From: Nematostella vectensis
Taxonomy: Eukaryota; Cnidaria; Anthozoa; Actiniaria; Edwardsiidae
Reading direction: 5' to 3'
DNA length: 64,000 bases
Assembly: GCF_932526225.1 (NCBI RefSeq)
Contig: NC_064048.1
Location: 13,277,665-13,341,664 of the forward strand
Below, one piece after another: positions 35,891-48,860 of this stretch (its first letter is position 1; the number at the start of each line of letters is the position of its first letter). Under the pieces are notes generated by a model. That model searched no databases. It was not told the origin of the DNA and worked only from the letters and a program-made list of their open reading frames with translations. The position numbers and the translations under genes are program-made.

Positions 35891-38800
35891 TAATACTATT
35901 GGTATCGTAAACTGTCCCAAGCAAAGTCACCATCGGACTGGAGGTTACATTCGGGAAAAGCTTCAGGGTTACATTCGGGAATTTGTTTTACGAGTGTAAC
36001 CTCCAAAAGGTTACAATCGATAATTTTTTTTTGTAAATTCCAAAAAGTAACATTAGGAAAAATAAAACAGTATACTCGGAAAAAAAGGTATATCAATCTA
36101 TCGAGCGCTATGCTCTATGTTAGAATCTACTTAATCAAGCTATCCAAGGAATCTAGTTAGTTCTTGTGTGCATAAAATATGTACAGGATCCTGAACAAAG
36201 CATGAGCACATCAAAGATGCTGAGAGTACATAAAAATGTCCCTATACCTTCTTTTTATGTCATGACTCACCAAGAACAGTATAATTAAGTATCGATATTT
36301 AAAAAAAAAAAAAGCAAAAAAATACGCTATCAGCGGGAATCGAACCCGGGTCGCTGCGTTAGTAGTCAAGTGCCCGCAACTAAAGACTAACGTGGCATTG
36401 CTGAAGGGAATTGTAATGAAAATTACTTTTAATACTATTGGTATCGTAAACTATCCCAAGCAAAGTCACCATCGGACTGGAGGTTACATTCGGGAAAAGC
36501 TTCAGGGTTACATTCGGGAATTTGTTTTACGAGTGTAACCTCCAAAAGGTTACAATCGATAATTTTTTTTCCGAATGTAAATTCCAAAAAGTAACATTAG
36601 GAAAAATAAAACAGTATACTCGGAAAAAAGGTATATCAATCTATCGAGCGCTATGCTCTATGTTAGAATCTACTTAATCAAGTTATCCAAGGAATCTAGT
36701 TAGTTCTTGTGTGCATAAAATATGTACAGGATCCTGAACAAAGCATGAGCACATCAAAGATGCTGAGAGTACATAAAAATGTCCCTATACCTTCTTTTTA
36801 TGTCATGACACACCAAGAACAGTATAATTAAGTATCGATATTTAAAAAAAAAAAAAAAAAGAAAAAAAAATAGGCTATCAGCGGGAATAGAACCCGGGTC
36901 GCTGCGTTAGTAGTCAAGTGCCCGCAACGAAAGACTAACGTGGCATTGCTGAAGGGAATTGTAATGAAAATTACTTTTAATACTATTGGTATCGTAAACT
37001 GTCCCAAGCAAAGTCACCATCGGACTGGAGGTTACATTCGGGAAAAGCTTCAGGGTTACATTCGGGAATTTGTTTTACGAGTGTAACCTCCAAAAGGTTA
37101 CAATCGATAATCTTTTTTTGTAAATTCCAAAAAGTAACATTAGGAAAAATAAAACAGTATACTCGGAAAAAAGGTATATCAATCTATCGAGCGCTATGCT
37201 CTATGTTAGAATCTACTTAATCAAGTTATCCAAGGAATCTAGTTAGTTCTTGTGTGCATAAAATATGTACAGGATCCTGAACAAAGCATGAGCACATCAA
37301 AGATGCTGAGAGTACATAAAAATGTCCCTATACCTTCTTTTAATGTCATGACACACCTAGAACAGTATAATTAAGTATCGATATTTAAAAAATAAAAAAA
37401 ATAAAAAAAAAATAGGCTATCAGCGGGAATAGAACCCGGGTCGCTGCGTTAGTAGTTAAGTGCCCGCAACGAAAGACTAACGTGGCATTGCTGAAGGGAA
37501 TTGTAATGAAAATTACTTTTAATGCTATTGGTATCGTAAACTATCCCAAGCAAAGTCACCATCGGACTGGAGGTTACATTCGGGAAAAGCTTCAGGGTTA
37601 CATTCGGGAATTTGATTTACGAGTGTAACCTTAAAAAGGTTATAATCGATACTTTTTTTTCCGAATGCAAATTCCAAAAAGTAACATTAGGAAAAATAAA
37701 ACAGTATACTCGGAAAAAAAGGTATATCAATCTATCGAGCGCTATGCTCTATGTTAGAATCTACTTAATCAAGTTATCCAAGGAATCTAGTTAGTTCTTG
37801 TGTGCATAAAATATGTAAAGGATCCTGAACAAAGCATGAGCACATCAAAGATGCTGAGAGTACATAAAAATGTCCCTATACCTTCTTTTTATGTCATGAC
37901 ACAAAAAGAACAGTATAATTAAGTATCGATATTAAAAAAAAAAAAAAAAAAAAAAAATAGGCTATCAGCGGGAATAGAACCCGGGTCGCTGCGTTAGTAG
38001 TCAAGTGCCCGCAACGAAAGACTAACGTGGCATTGCTGAAGGGAATTGTAATGAAAATTACTTTTAATACTATTGGTATCGTAAACTGTCCCAAGCAAAG
38101 TCACCATCGGACTGGAGGTTACATTCGGGAAAAGCTTCAGGGTTACATTAGGGAATTTGTTTTACGAGTGTAACCTCCAAAAGGTTACAATCGATAATTT
38201 TTTTTCCGAATGTAAATTCCAAAAAGTAACATTAGGAAAAATAAAACAGTATACTCGGAAAAAAAGGTATATCAATCTATCGAGCGCTATGCTCTATGTT
38301 AGAATCTACTTAATCAAGCTATCCAAGGAATCTAGTTAGTTCTTGTGTGCATAAAATATGTACGGGATCCTGAACAAAGCATGAGCACATCAAAGATGCT
38401 GAGAGTACATAAAAATGTCCCTATACCTTCTTTTTATGTCATGACTCACCAAGAACAGTATAATTAAGTATCGATATTTAAAAAAAAATAAAGCAAAAAA
38501 ATAGGCTATCAGCGGGAATCGAACCCGGGTCGCTGCGTTAGTAGTCAAATGCCCGCAACTAAAGACTAACGTAGCATTGCTGAAGGGAATTGTAATGAAA
38601 ATTACTTTTAATACTATTGGTATCGTAAACTATCCCAAGCAAAGTCACCATCGGACTGGAGGTTACATTCGGGAAAAGCTTCAGGGTTACATTCGGGAAT
38701 TTGTTTTACGAGTGTAACCTCCAAAAGGTTACAATCGATAATTTTTTTTCCGAATGTAAATTCCAAAAAGTAACATTAGGAAAAATAAAACAGTATACTC

Positions 38801-41800
38801 GGAAAAAAGGTATATCAATCTATCGAGCGCTATGCTCTATGTTAGAATCTACTTAATCAAGTTATCCAAGGAATCTAGTTAGTTCTTGTGTGCATAAAAT
38901 ATGTACAGGATCCTGAACAAAGCATGAGCACATCAAAGATGCTGAGAGTACATAAAAATGTCCCTATACCTTCTTTTTATGTCATGACACACCAAGAACA
39001 GTATAATTAAGTATCGATATTTAAAAAAAAAAAAAAAGAAAAAAAAATAGGCTATCAGCGGGAATAGAACCCGGGTCGCTGCGTTAGTAGTCAAGTGCCC
39101 GCAACGAAAGACTAACGTGGCATTGCTGAAGGGAATTGTAATGAAAATTACTTTCAATACTATTGGTATCGTAAACTGTCCCAAGCAAAGTCACCATCGG
39201 ACTGGAGGTTACATTCGGGAAAAGCTTCAGGGTTACATTCGGGAATTTGTTTTACGAGTGTAACCTCCAAAAGGTTACAATCGATAATTTTTTTTTGTAA
39301 ATTCCAAAAAGTAACATTAGGAAAAATAAAACAGTATACTCGGAAAAAAAGGTATATCAATCTATCGAGCGCTATGCTCTATGTTAGAATCTACTTAATC
39401 AAGTTATCCAAGGAATCTAGTTAGTTCCTGTGTGCATAAAATATGTACAGGATCCTGAACAAAGCATGAGCATATCAAAGATGCTGAGAGTACATAAAAA
39501 TGTCCCTATACCTTCTTTTAATGTCATGACACACCAAGAACAGTATAATTAAGTATCGAAATTTAAAAAATAAAAAAAAAGAAAAAAAAAATAGGCTATC
39601 AGCGGGAATAGAACACGGGTCGCTGCGTTAGTAGTTAAGTGCCCGCAACGAAAGACTAACGTGGCATTGCTGAAGGGAATTGTAATGAAAATTACTTTTA
39701 ATGCTATTGGTATCGTAAACTATCCCAAGAAAAGTCACCATCGGACTGGAGGTTACATTCGGGAAAAGCTTCAGGGTTACATTCGGGAATTTGATTTACG
39801 AGTGTAACCTCAAAAAGGTTATAATCGATACTTTTTTTTTCCGAATGCAAATTCCAAAAAGTAACATTAGGAAAAATAAAACAGTATACTCGGAATAAAA
39901 GGTATATCAATCTATCGAGCGCTATGCTCTATGTTAGAATATACTTAATCAAGTTATCCAAGGAATCTAGTTAGTTCTTGTGTGCATAAAATATGTACAG
40001 GATCCTGAACAAAGCATGAGCACATCAAAGATGCTGAGAGTACATAAAAATGTCCCTATACCTTCTTTTTATGTCATGACTCACCAAGAACAGTATAATT
40101 GAGTATCGATATTTAAAAAAAAAAATAAAGCAAAAAAATAGGCTATCAGCGGGAATCGAACCCGGGTCGCTGCGTTAGTAGTCAAGTGCCCGCAACGAAA
40201 GACTAACGTGGCATTGCTGAAGGGAATTGTAATGAAAATTACTTTTAATACTATTGGTATCGTAAACTATCCCAAGCAAAGTCACCATCGGACTGGAGGT
40301 TACATTCGGGAAAAGCTTCAGGGTTACATTCGGGAATTTGTTTTACGAGTGTAACCTCCAAAAGGTTACAATCGATAATTTTTTTTCCGAATGTAAATTC
40401 CAAAAAGTAACATTAGGAAAAATAAAACAGTATACTCGGAAAAAAAGGTATATCAATCTATCGAGCGCTATGCTCTATGTTAGAATCTACTTAATCAAGC
40501 TATCCAAGGAATCTAGTTAGTTCTTGTGTGCATAAAATATGTACAGGATCCTGAACAAAGCATGAGCACATCAAAGATGCTGAGAGTACATAAAAATGTC
40601 CCTATACCTTCTTTTTATGTCATGACTCACCAAGAACAGTATCATTAAGTATCGATATTTAAAAAAAAATAAAGCAAAAAAATAGGCTATCAGCGGGAAT
40701 CGAACCCGGGTCGCTGCGTTAGTAGTCAAGTGCCCGCAACTAAAGACTAACGTGGCATTGCTGAAGGGAATTGTAATGAAAATTACTTTTAATACTATTG
40801 GTATCGTAAACTATCCCAAGCAAAGTCACCATCGGACTGGAGGTTACATTCGAGAAAAGCTTCAGGGTTACATTCGGGAATTTGTTTTACGAGTGTAACC
40901 TCCAAAAGGTTACAATCGATAATTTTTTTTCCGAATGTAAATTCCAAAAAGTAACATTAGGAAAAATAAAACAGTATACTCGGAAAAAAGGTATATCAAT
41001 CTATCGAGCGCTATGCTCTATGTTAGAATCTACTTAATCAAGTTATCCAAGGAATCTAGTTAGTTCTTGTGTGCATAAAATATGTACAGGATCCTGAACA
41101 AAGCATGAGCACATCAAAGATGCTGAGAGTACATAAAAATGTCCCTATACCTTCTTTTTATGTCATGACACACCAAGAACAGTATAATTAAGTATCGATA
41201 TTTAAAAAAAAAAAAAAGAAAAAAAAATAGGCTATCAGCGGGAATAGAACCCGGGTCGCTGCGTTAGTAGTCAAGTGCCCGCAACGAAAGACTAACGTGG
41301 CATTGCTGAAGGGAATTGTAATGAAAATTACTTTTAATACTATTGGTATCGTAAACTGTCCCAAGCAAAGTCACCATCGGACTGGAGGTTACATTCGGGA
41401 AAAGCTTCAGGGTTACATTCGGGAATTTGTTTTACGAGTGTAACCTCCAAAAGGTTACAATCGATAATTTTTTTTTGTAAATTCCAAAAAGTAACATTAG
41501 GAAAAATAAAACAGTATACTCGGAAAAAAAGGTATATCAATCTATCGAGCGCTATGCTCTATGTTAGAATCTACTTAATCAAGTTATCCAAGGAATCTAG
41601 TTAGTTCTTGTGTGCATAAAATATGTACAGGATCCTGAACAAAGCATGAGCACATCAAAGATGCTGAGAGTACATAAAAATGTCCCTATACCTTCTTTTA
41701 ATGTCATGACACACCAAGAACAGTATAATTAAGTATCGATATTTAAAAAATAAAAAAAAGAAAAAAAAATAGGCAATCAGCGGGAATAGAACCCGGGTCG

Positions 41801-44800
41801 CTGCGTTAGTAGTTAAGTGCCCGCAACGAAAGACTAACGTGGCATTGCTGAAGGGAATTGTAATGAAAATTACTTTTAATGCTATTGGTATAGTAAACTA
41901 TCCCAAGCAAAGTCACCATCGGACTGGAGGTTACATTCGGGAAAAGCTTCAGGGTTACATTCGGGAATTTGATTTACGAGTGTAACCTCAAAAAGGTTAT
42001 AATCGATACTTTTTTTTTCCGAATGCAAATTCCAAAAAGTAACATTAGGAAAAATAAAACAGTATACTCGGAAAAAAAGGTATATCAATCTATCGAGCGC
42101 TATGCTCTATGTTAGAATCTACTTAATCAAGTTATCCATGGAATCTAGTTAGTTCTTGTGTGCATAAAATATGTAAAGGATCCTGAACAAAGCATGAGCA
42201 CATCAAAGATGCTGAGAGTACATAAAAATGTCCCTATACCTTCTTTTTATGTCATGACACACCAAGAACAGTATAATTAAGTATCGATATTAAAAAAAAT
42301 AAAAAAGAAAAAAAAATAGGCTATCAGCGGGAATAGAACCCGGGTCGCTGCGTTAGTAGTCAAGTGCCCGCAACGAAAGACTAACGTGGCATTGCTGAAG
42401 GGAATTGTAATGAAAATTACTTTTAATACTATTGGTATCGTAAACTATCCCAAGCAAAGTCACCATCGGACTGGAGGTTACATTCGGGAAAAGCTTCAGG
42501 GTTACATTCGGGAATTTGTTTTACGAGTGTAACCTCCAAAAGGTCACAATCGATAATTTTTTTTTGTAAATTCCAAAAATTAACATTAGGAAAAATAAAA
42601 CAGTATACTCGGAAAAAAAGGTATATCAATCTATCGAGCGCTATGCTCTATGTTAGAATCTACTTAATCAAGCTATCCAAGGAATCTAGTTAGTTCTTGT
42701 GTGCATAAAATATGTACAGGATCCTGAACAAAGCATGAGCACATCAAAGATGCTGAGAGTACATAAAAATGTCCCTATACCTTCTTTTTATGTCATGACT
42801 CACCAAGAACAGTATAATTAAGTATCGATATTAAAAAAAAAAATAAAGCAAAAAAATAGGCTATCAGCGGGAATCGAACCCGGGTCGCTGCGTTAGTAGT
42901 CAAGTGCCCGCAACTAAAGACTAACGTGGCATTGCTGAAGGAAATTGTAATGAAAATTACTTTTAATGCTATTGGTATCGTAAACTATCCCAAGCAAAGT
43001 CACCATCGGACTGGAGGTTACATTCGGGAAAAGCTTCAGGGTTACATTCGGGAATTTGTTTTACGAGTGTAACCTCCAAAAGGTTACAATCGATAATTTT
43101 TTTTCCGAATGTAAATTCCAAAAAGTAACATTAGGAAAAATAAAACAGTATACTCGGAAAAAAAGGTATATCAATCTATCGAGCGCTATGCTCTATGTTA
43201 GAATCTACTTAATCAAGCTATCCAAGGAATCTAGTTAGTTCTTGTGTGCATAAAATATGTACAGGATCCTGAACAAAGCATGAGCACATCAAAGATGCTG
43301 AGAGTACATAAAAATGTCCCTATACCTTCTTTTTATGTCATGACTCAACAAGAACAGTATAATTAAGTATCGATATTTAAAAAAAAAATAAAGCAAAAAA
43401 ATAGGCTATCAGCGGGAATCGAACCCGGGTCGCTGCGTTAGTAGTCAAGTGCCCGCAACTAAAGACTAACGTGGCATTGCTGAAGGGAATTGTAATGAAA
43501 ATTACTTTTAATACTATTGGTATCGTAAACTATCCCAAGCAAAGTCACCATCGGACTGGAGGTTACATTCGGGAAAAGCTTCAGGGTTACATTCGGGAAT
43601 TTGTTTTACGAGTGTAACCTCCAAAAGGTTACAATCGATAATTTTTTTTCCGAATGTAAATTCCAAAAAGTAACATTAGGAAAAATAAAACAGTATACTC
43701 GGAAAAAAGGTATATCAATCTATCGAGCAATATGCTCTATGTTAGAATCTACTTAATCAAGTTATCCAAGGAATCTAGTTAGTTCTTGTGTGCATAAAAT
43801 ATGTACAGGATCCTGAACAAAGCATGAGCACATCAAAGATGCTGAGAGTACATAAAAATGTCCCTATACCTTCTTTTTATGTCATGACACACCAAGAACA
43901 GTATAATTAAGTATCGATATTTAAAAAAAAAAATAAAAAAAAAAAAATAGGCTATCAACGGGAATCGAACCCGGGTCGCTGCGTTAGTAGTCAAGTGCCC
44001 GCAACGAAAGACTAACGTGGCATTGCTGAACGGAATTGTAATGAAAATTACTTTTAATACTATTGGTATCGTAAACTGTCCCAAGCAAAGTCACCATCGG
44101 ACTGGAGGTTACATTCGGGAAAAGCTTTAGGATTACATTCGGGAATTTGTTTTACGAGTGTAACCTCCAAAAGGTTACAATCGATATTTTTTTTTTGTAA
44201 ATTCCAAAAAGTAACATTAGGAAAAATAAAACAGTATACTCGGAAAAAAAGGTATATCAATCTATCGAGCGCTATGCTCTATGTTAGAATCTACTTAATC
44301 AAGTTATCCAAGGAATCTAGTTAGTTCTTGTGTGCATAAAATATGTACAGGATCCTGAACAAAGCATGAGCACATCAAAGATGCTGAGAGTACATAAAAA
44401 TGTCCCTATACCTTCTTTTAATGTCATGACACACCAAGAACAGTATAATTAAGTATCGATATTTAAAAAATAAAAAAAAAAAAAAAAATAGGCTATCAGC
44501 GGGAATAGAACCCGGGTCGCTGCGTTAGTAGTTAAGTGCCCGCAACGAAAGACTAACGTGGCATTGCTGAAGGGAATTGTAATGAAAATTACTTTTAATG
44601 CTATTGGTATCGTAAACTATCCCAAGCAAAGTCACCATCGGACTGGAGGTTACATTCGGGAAAAGCTTCAGGGTTACATTCGGGAATTTGATTTACGAGT
44701 GTAACCTCAAAAAGGTTATAATCGATACTTTTTTTTTCCGAATGCAAATTCCAAAAAGTAACATTAGGAAAAATAAAACAGTATACTCGGAAAAAAAGGT

Positions 44801-46060
44801 ATATCAATCTATCGAGCGCTATGCTCTATGTTAGAATCTACATAATCAAGTTATCCAAGGAATCTAGTTAGTTCTTGTGTGCATAAAATATGTAAAGGAT
44901 CCTGAACAAAGCATGAGCACATCAAAGATGCTGAGAGTACATAAAAATGTCCCTATACCTTCTTTTTATGTCATGACACACCAAGAACAGTATAATTAAG
45001 TATCGATATTTAAAAAAAAATAAAGAAAAAAAAATAGGCTATCAGCGGGAATCGAACCCGGGTCGCTGCGTTAGTAGTCAAGTGCCTGCAACGAAAGACT
45101 AACGTGGCATTGCTGAAGGGAATTGTAATGAAAATTACTTTTAATACTATTGGTATCGTAAACTATTCCAAGCAAAGTCACCATCGGACAGGAGGTTACA
45201 TTCGGGAAAAGCTTCAGGGTTACATTCGGGAATTTGTTTTACGAGTGTAACCTCAAAAAGGTTACAATCGATAATTTGTTTTCCGAATGTAAATTCCAAA
45301 AAGTAACATTAGGAAAAATAAAACAGTATACTCGGAAAAAAAGGTATATCAATCTATCGATCGCTATGCTCTATGTTAGAATCTACTTAATCAAGTTATC
45401 CAAGGAATCTAGTTAGTTCTTGTGTGCATAAAATATGTACAGGATCCTGAACAAAGCATGAGCACATCAAAGATGCTGAGAGTACACAAAAATGTCCCTA
45501 TACCTTCTTTTTATGTCATGACACACCAAGAACAGTATAATAAGGTATCCATATTTAAAAAAAAAAATAAAGAAAAAAAATAGGCTATCAGCGGGAATCG
45601 AACCCGGGTCGCTGCGTTAGTAGTCAAGTGCCTGCAACGAAATACTAACGTGGCATCGCTGAAGGGAATTGTAATGAAAATTACTTTTAATACTATTGGT
45701 ATCGTAAACTATCCCAAGCAAAGTCACCATCGGACAAGAGGTTACATTCGGGAAAAGCTTCAGGGTTACATTCGGGAATTTGTTTTACGAGTGTAACTTC
45801 AAAAAGGTTACAATCGATAATTTGTTTTCCGAATGTAAATTCCAAAAAGTAACATTAGGAAAAATAAAACAGTATACTCGGAAAAAAAGGTATATCAATC
45901 TATCGAGCGCTATGCTCTATGTTAGAATCTACTTAATCAAGTTATCCAAGAAATCTAGTTAGTTCTTGTGTGCATAAAATATGTACAGGATCCTGAACAA
46001 AGCATGAGCACATCAAAGATGCTGAGAGTACATAAAAATGTCCCTATACCTTCTTTTTAT
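35890..46060 (+). repeat. ~10.2-kb higher-order block, copy 1
   Basis: Landmarks 35983 through 45780 all reappear 17941-17942 bp later (53924 through 63722). Tags include AATCTTTTTTTG, CACCTAGAAC, CTTAAAAAGGTTATAATC, TTACATTAGGG, GTACGGGATCC, AGTTCCTGTG, AAGAAAAGTCACC, CGAGAAAAGC, TAGTAAACTATCC, GGTCACAATCG, TCATGACTCAACAAG, GCTGAACGG and ATCGATCGC. Its first two units also belong to the series shared with 22.4-23.5 kb. A private change is the ACAAAAAGAAC near 37902, which reads ACACCAAGAAC in copy 2. Confidence 0.92.
37934..37957. repeat. Uninterrupted A24 tract
   Basis: An expanded, uninterrupted A-tract in the unit at 37612. The matching unit in the 17.94-kb copy has A25 at 55874-55898, so the expansion predates that duplication and has changed by about one base since, unless the difference is a base-calling error. 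Confidence 0.75.
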
Positions 46061-48860
46061 GTCATGACACACCAAGAACAGTATAATTAGGTATCGATAT
46101 TTAAAAAAAATAAAGAAAAAAAATAGGCTATCAGCGGGAATAGAACCCGGGTAGCTGCGTTAGTAGTCAAGTGCCCGCAACGAAAGACCAACGTGGCATT
46201 GCTGAAGGGAATTGTAATGAAAATTACTTTTAATACTATTGGTATCGTAAACTATCCCAAGCAAAGTCACCATCGGACTGGAGGTTACATTCGGGAAAAG
46301 CTTCAGGGTTACATTCGGGAATTTGTTTTACGAGTGTAACCTCCAAAAGGTTACAATCGATAATTTTTTTTTGTAAATTCCAAAAAGTAACATTAAGAAA
46401 AATAAAACAATATACTTGGAAAAAAAGGTATATCAATCTATCGAGCGCTATGCTCTATGTTAGAATCTACTTAATCAAGTTATCCAAGGAATCTAGTTAG
46501 TTCTTGTGTGCTTAAAATATGTACAGGATCCTGTACAAAGCATGAGCACATCAAAGATGCTGAGAGTACATAAAAATGTCTCTATACCTTCTTTTTATGT
46601 CATGACACACCAAGAACAGTATAATTAAGTATCGATATTTAAAAAAAAAAAAAAAATAAGAAAAAAAAATAGGCTATCAGCGGGAATAGAACCCGGGTCG
46701 CTGCGTTAGTAGTTAAGTGCCCGCAACGAAAGACTAACGTGGCATTGCTGAAGGGAATTGTAATGAAAATTAATTTTAATGCTATTTGTATCGTAAACTA
46801 TCCCAAGCAAAGTCACCATCGGACTGGAGGTTACATTCGGGAAAAGCTTCAGGGTTACATTCGGGAATTTGATTTACGAGTGTAACCTCAAAAAGGTTAT
46901 AATTGATACTTTTTTTTCCGAATGCAAATTCCAAAAAGTAACATTAGGAAAAATAAAACAGTATACTCGGAAAAAAAGGTATATCAATCTATCGAGCGCT
47001 ATGCTCTATGTTAGAATATACTTAATCAAGTTATCCAAGGAATCTTGTTAGTTCTTGTGTGCATAAAATATGTACAGGATCCTGAACAAAGCATGAGCAC
47101 ATCAAAGATGCTGAGAGTACATAAAAATGTCCCTATACCTTCTTTTTATGTCATGACTCACCAAGAACAGTATAATTAAGTATCGATATTTAAAAAAAAA
47201 TAAAGCAAAAAAATAGGCTATCAGCGGGAATCGAACCCGGGTCGCTGCGTTAGTAGTCAAGTGCCCGCAACTAAAGACTAACGTGGCATTGCTGAAGGGA
47301 ATTGTAATGAAAATTACTTTTAATACTATTGGTATCGTAAACTATCCCAAGCAAAGTCACCATCGGACTGGAGGTTACATTCGGGAAAAGCTTCAGGGTT
47401 ACATTCGGGAATTTGTTTTACGAGTGTAACCTCCAAAAGGTTACAATCGATATTTTTTAAAGTAACATTAGGAAAAATAAAACAGTATACTCGGAAAAAA
47501 GGTATATCAATCTATCGAGCGCTATGCTCTATGTTAGAATCTACTTAATCAAGTTATCCAAGGAATCTAGTTAGTTCTTGTGTGCATAAAATATGTACAG
47601 GATCCTGAACAAAGCATGAGCACATCAAAGATGCTGAGAGTACATAAAAATGTCCCTATACCTTCTTTTTATGTCATGACACACCAAGAACAGTATAATT
47701 AAGTATCGATATTTAAAAAAAAAAAAAAAAAAATAGGCTATCAGCGGGAATAGAACCCGGGTCGCTGCGTTAGTAGTTAAGTGCCCGCAACGAAAGACTA
47801 ACGTGGCATTGCTGAAGGGAATTGTAATGAAAATTACTTTTAATACTATTGGTATCGTAAACTGTCCCAAGCAAAGTCACCATCGGACTGGAGGTTACAT
47901 TCGGGAAAAGCTTCAGGGTTACATTCGGGAATTTGTTTTACGAGTGTAACCTCCAAAAGGTTACAATCGATAATTTTTTTTTGTAAATTCCAAAAATTAA
48001 CATTAGGAAAAATAAAACAGTATACTCGGAAAAAAAGGTATATCAATCTATCGAGCGCTATGCTCTATGTTAGAATATACTTAATCAAGTTATCCAAGGA
48101 ATCTAGTTAGTTCTTGTGTGCATAAAATATGAACATGATCCCGAACAAAGCATGAGCACATCAAAGATGCTGAGAGTACATAAAAATGTCCCTATACCTT
48201 CTTTTTATGTCATGACACACCAAGAACAGTATAATTAAGTATCGATATTTAAAAAAAAAAATAAAGAAAAAAAAATAGGCTATCAACGGGAATCGAACCC
48301 GGGTCGCTGCGTTAGTAGTCAAGTGCCCGCAACGAAAGACTAACGTGGCATTGCTGAACGGAATTGTAATGAAAATTACTTTTAATACTATTGGTATCGT
48401 AAACTATCCCAAGCAAAGTCACCATCGGACTGGAGGTTACATTCGGGAAAAGCTTCAGGGTTACATTCGGGAATTTGTTTTACGAGTGTAACCTCCAAAA
48501 GGTTACAATCGATAATTTTTTTTCCGAATGTAAATTCCAAAAAGTAACATTAGGAAAAATAAAACAGTATACTCGGAAAAAAAGGTATATCAATCTATTG
48601 AGCGCTATGCTCTATGTTAGAATCTACTTAATCAAGTTATCCAAGGAATCTAGTTAGTTCTTGTGTGCATAAAATATGTACAGGATCCTGAACAAAGCAT
48701 GAGCACATCAAAGATGCTGAGAGTACATAAAAATGTCCCTATACCTTCTTTTTATGTCATGACACACCAAGAACAGTATAATTAAGTATCGATATTTAAA
48801 AAAAAAAATAAAAAAAAAAAATAGGCTATCAGCGGGAATCGAACCCGGGTCGCTGCATTA
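46060..48860 (+). repeat. Five units without a long-range partner in the window
   Basis: Units around 46323, 46869, 47413, 47933 and 48475 do not fall into a copied block. They hold private changes, such as GTGCTTAAAATATG and CCTGTACAAAG near 46510-46535, and ATGAACATGATCCCG near 48130, which removes the BamHI site. The 520-bp unit lies here. Confidence 0.7.
47413..47932 (+). repeat. 520-bp unit lacking the reverse 11-mer arm
   Basis: Near 47455 the sequence goes from ATCGATATTTTTT directly to AAAGTAACATTAGG. About 25 bp are missing, including the CCGAATGTAAATTCC arm that forms the large inverted repeat with the upstream direct copies. The 8-bp hairpin remains. This is the only unit in the window where I see this deletion. 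Confidence 0.85.

Noticed and set aside
38933-39184. Minus-strand 81-83-codon frame with a run of phenylalanines
   Set aside because: The phenylalanine run is the A-tract read on the other strand, and its length changes with slippage. The frame crosses the tRNA-like segment.
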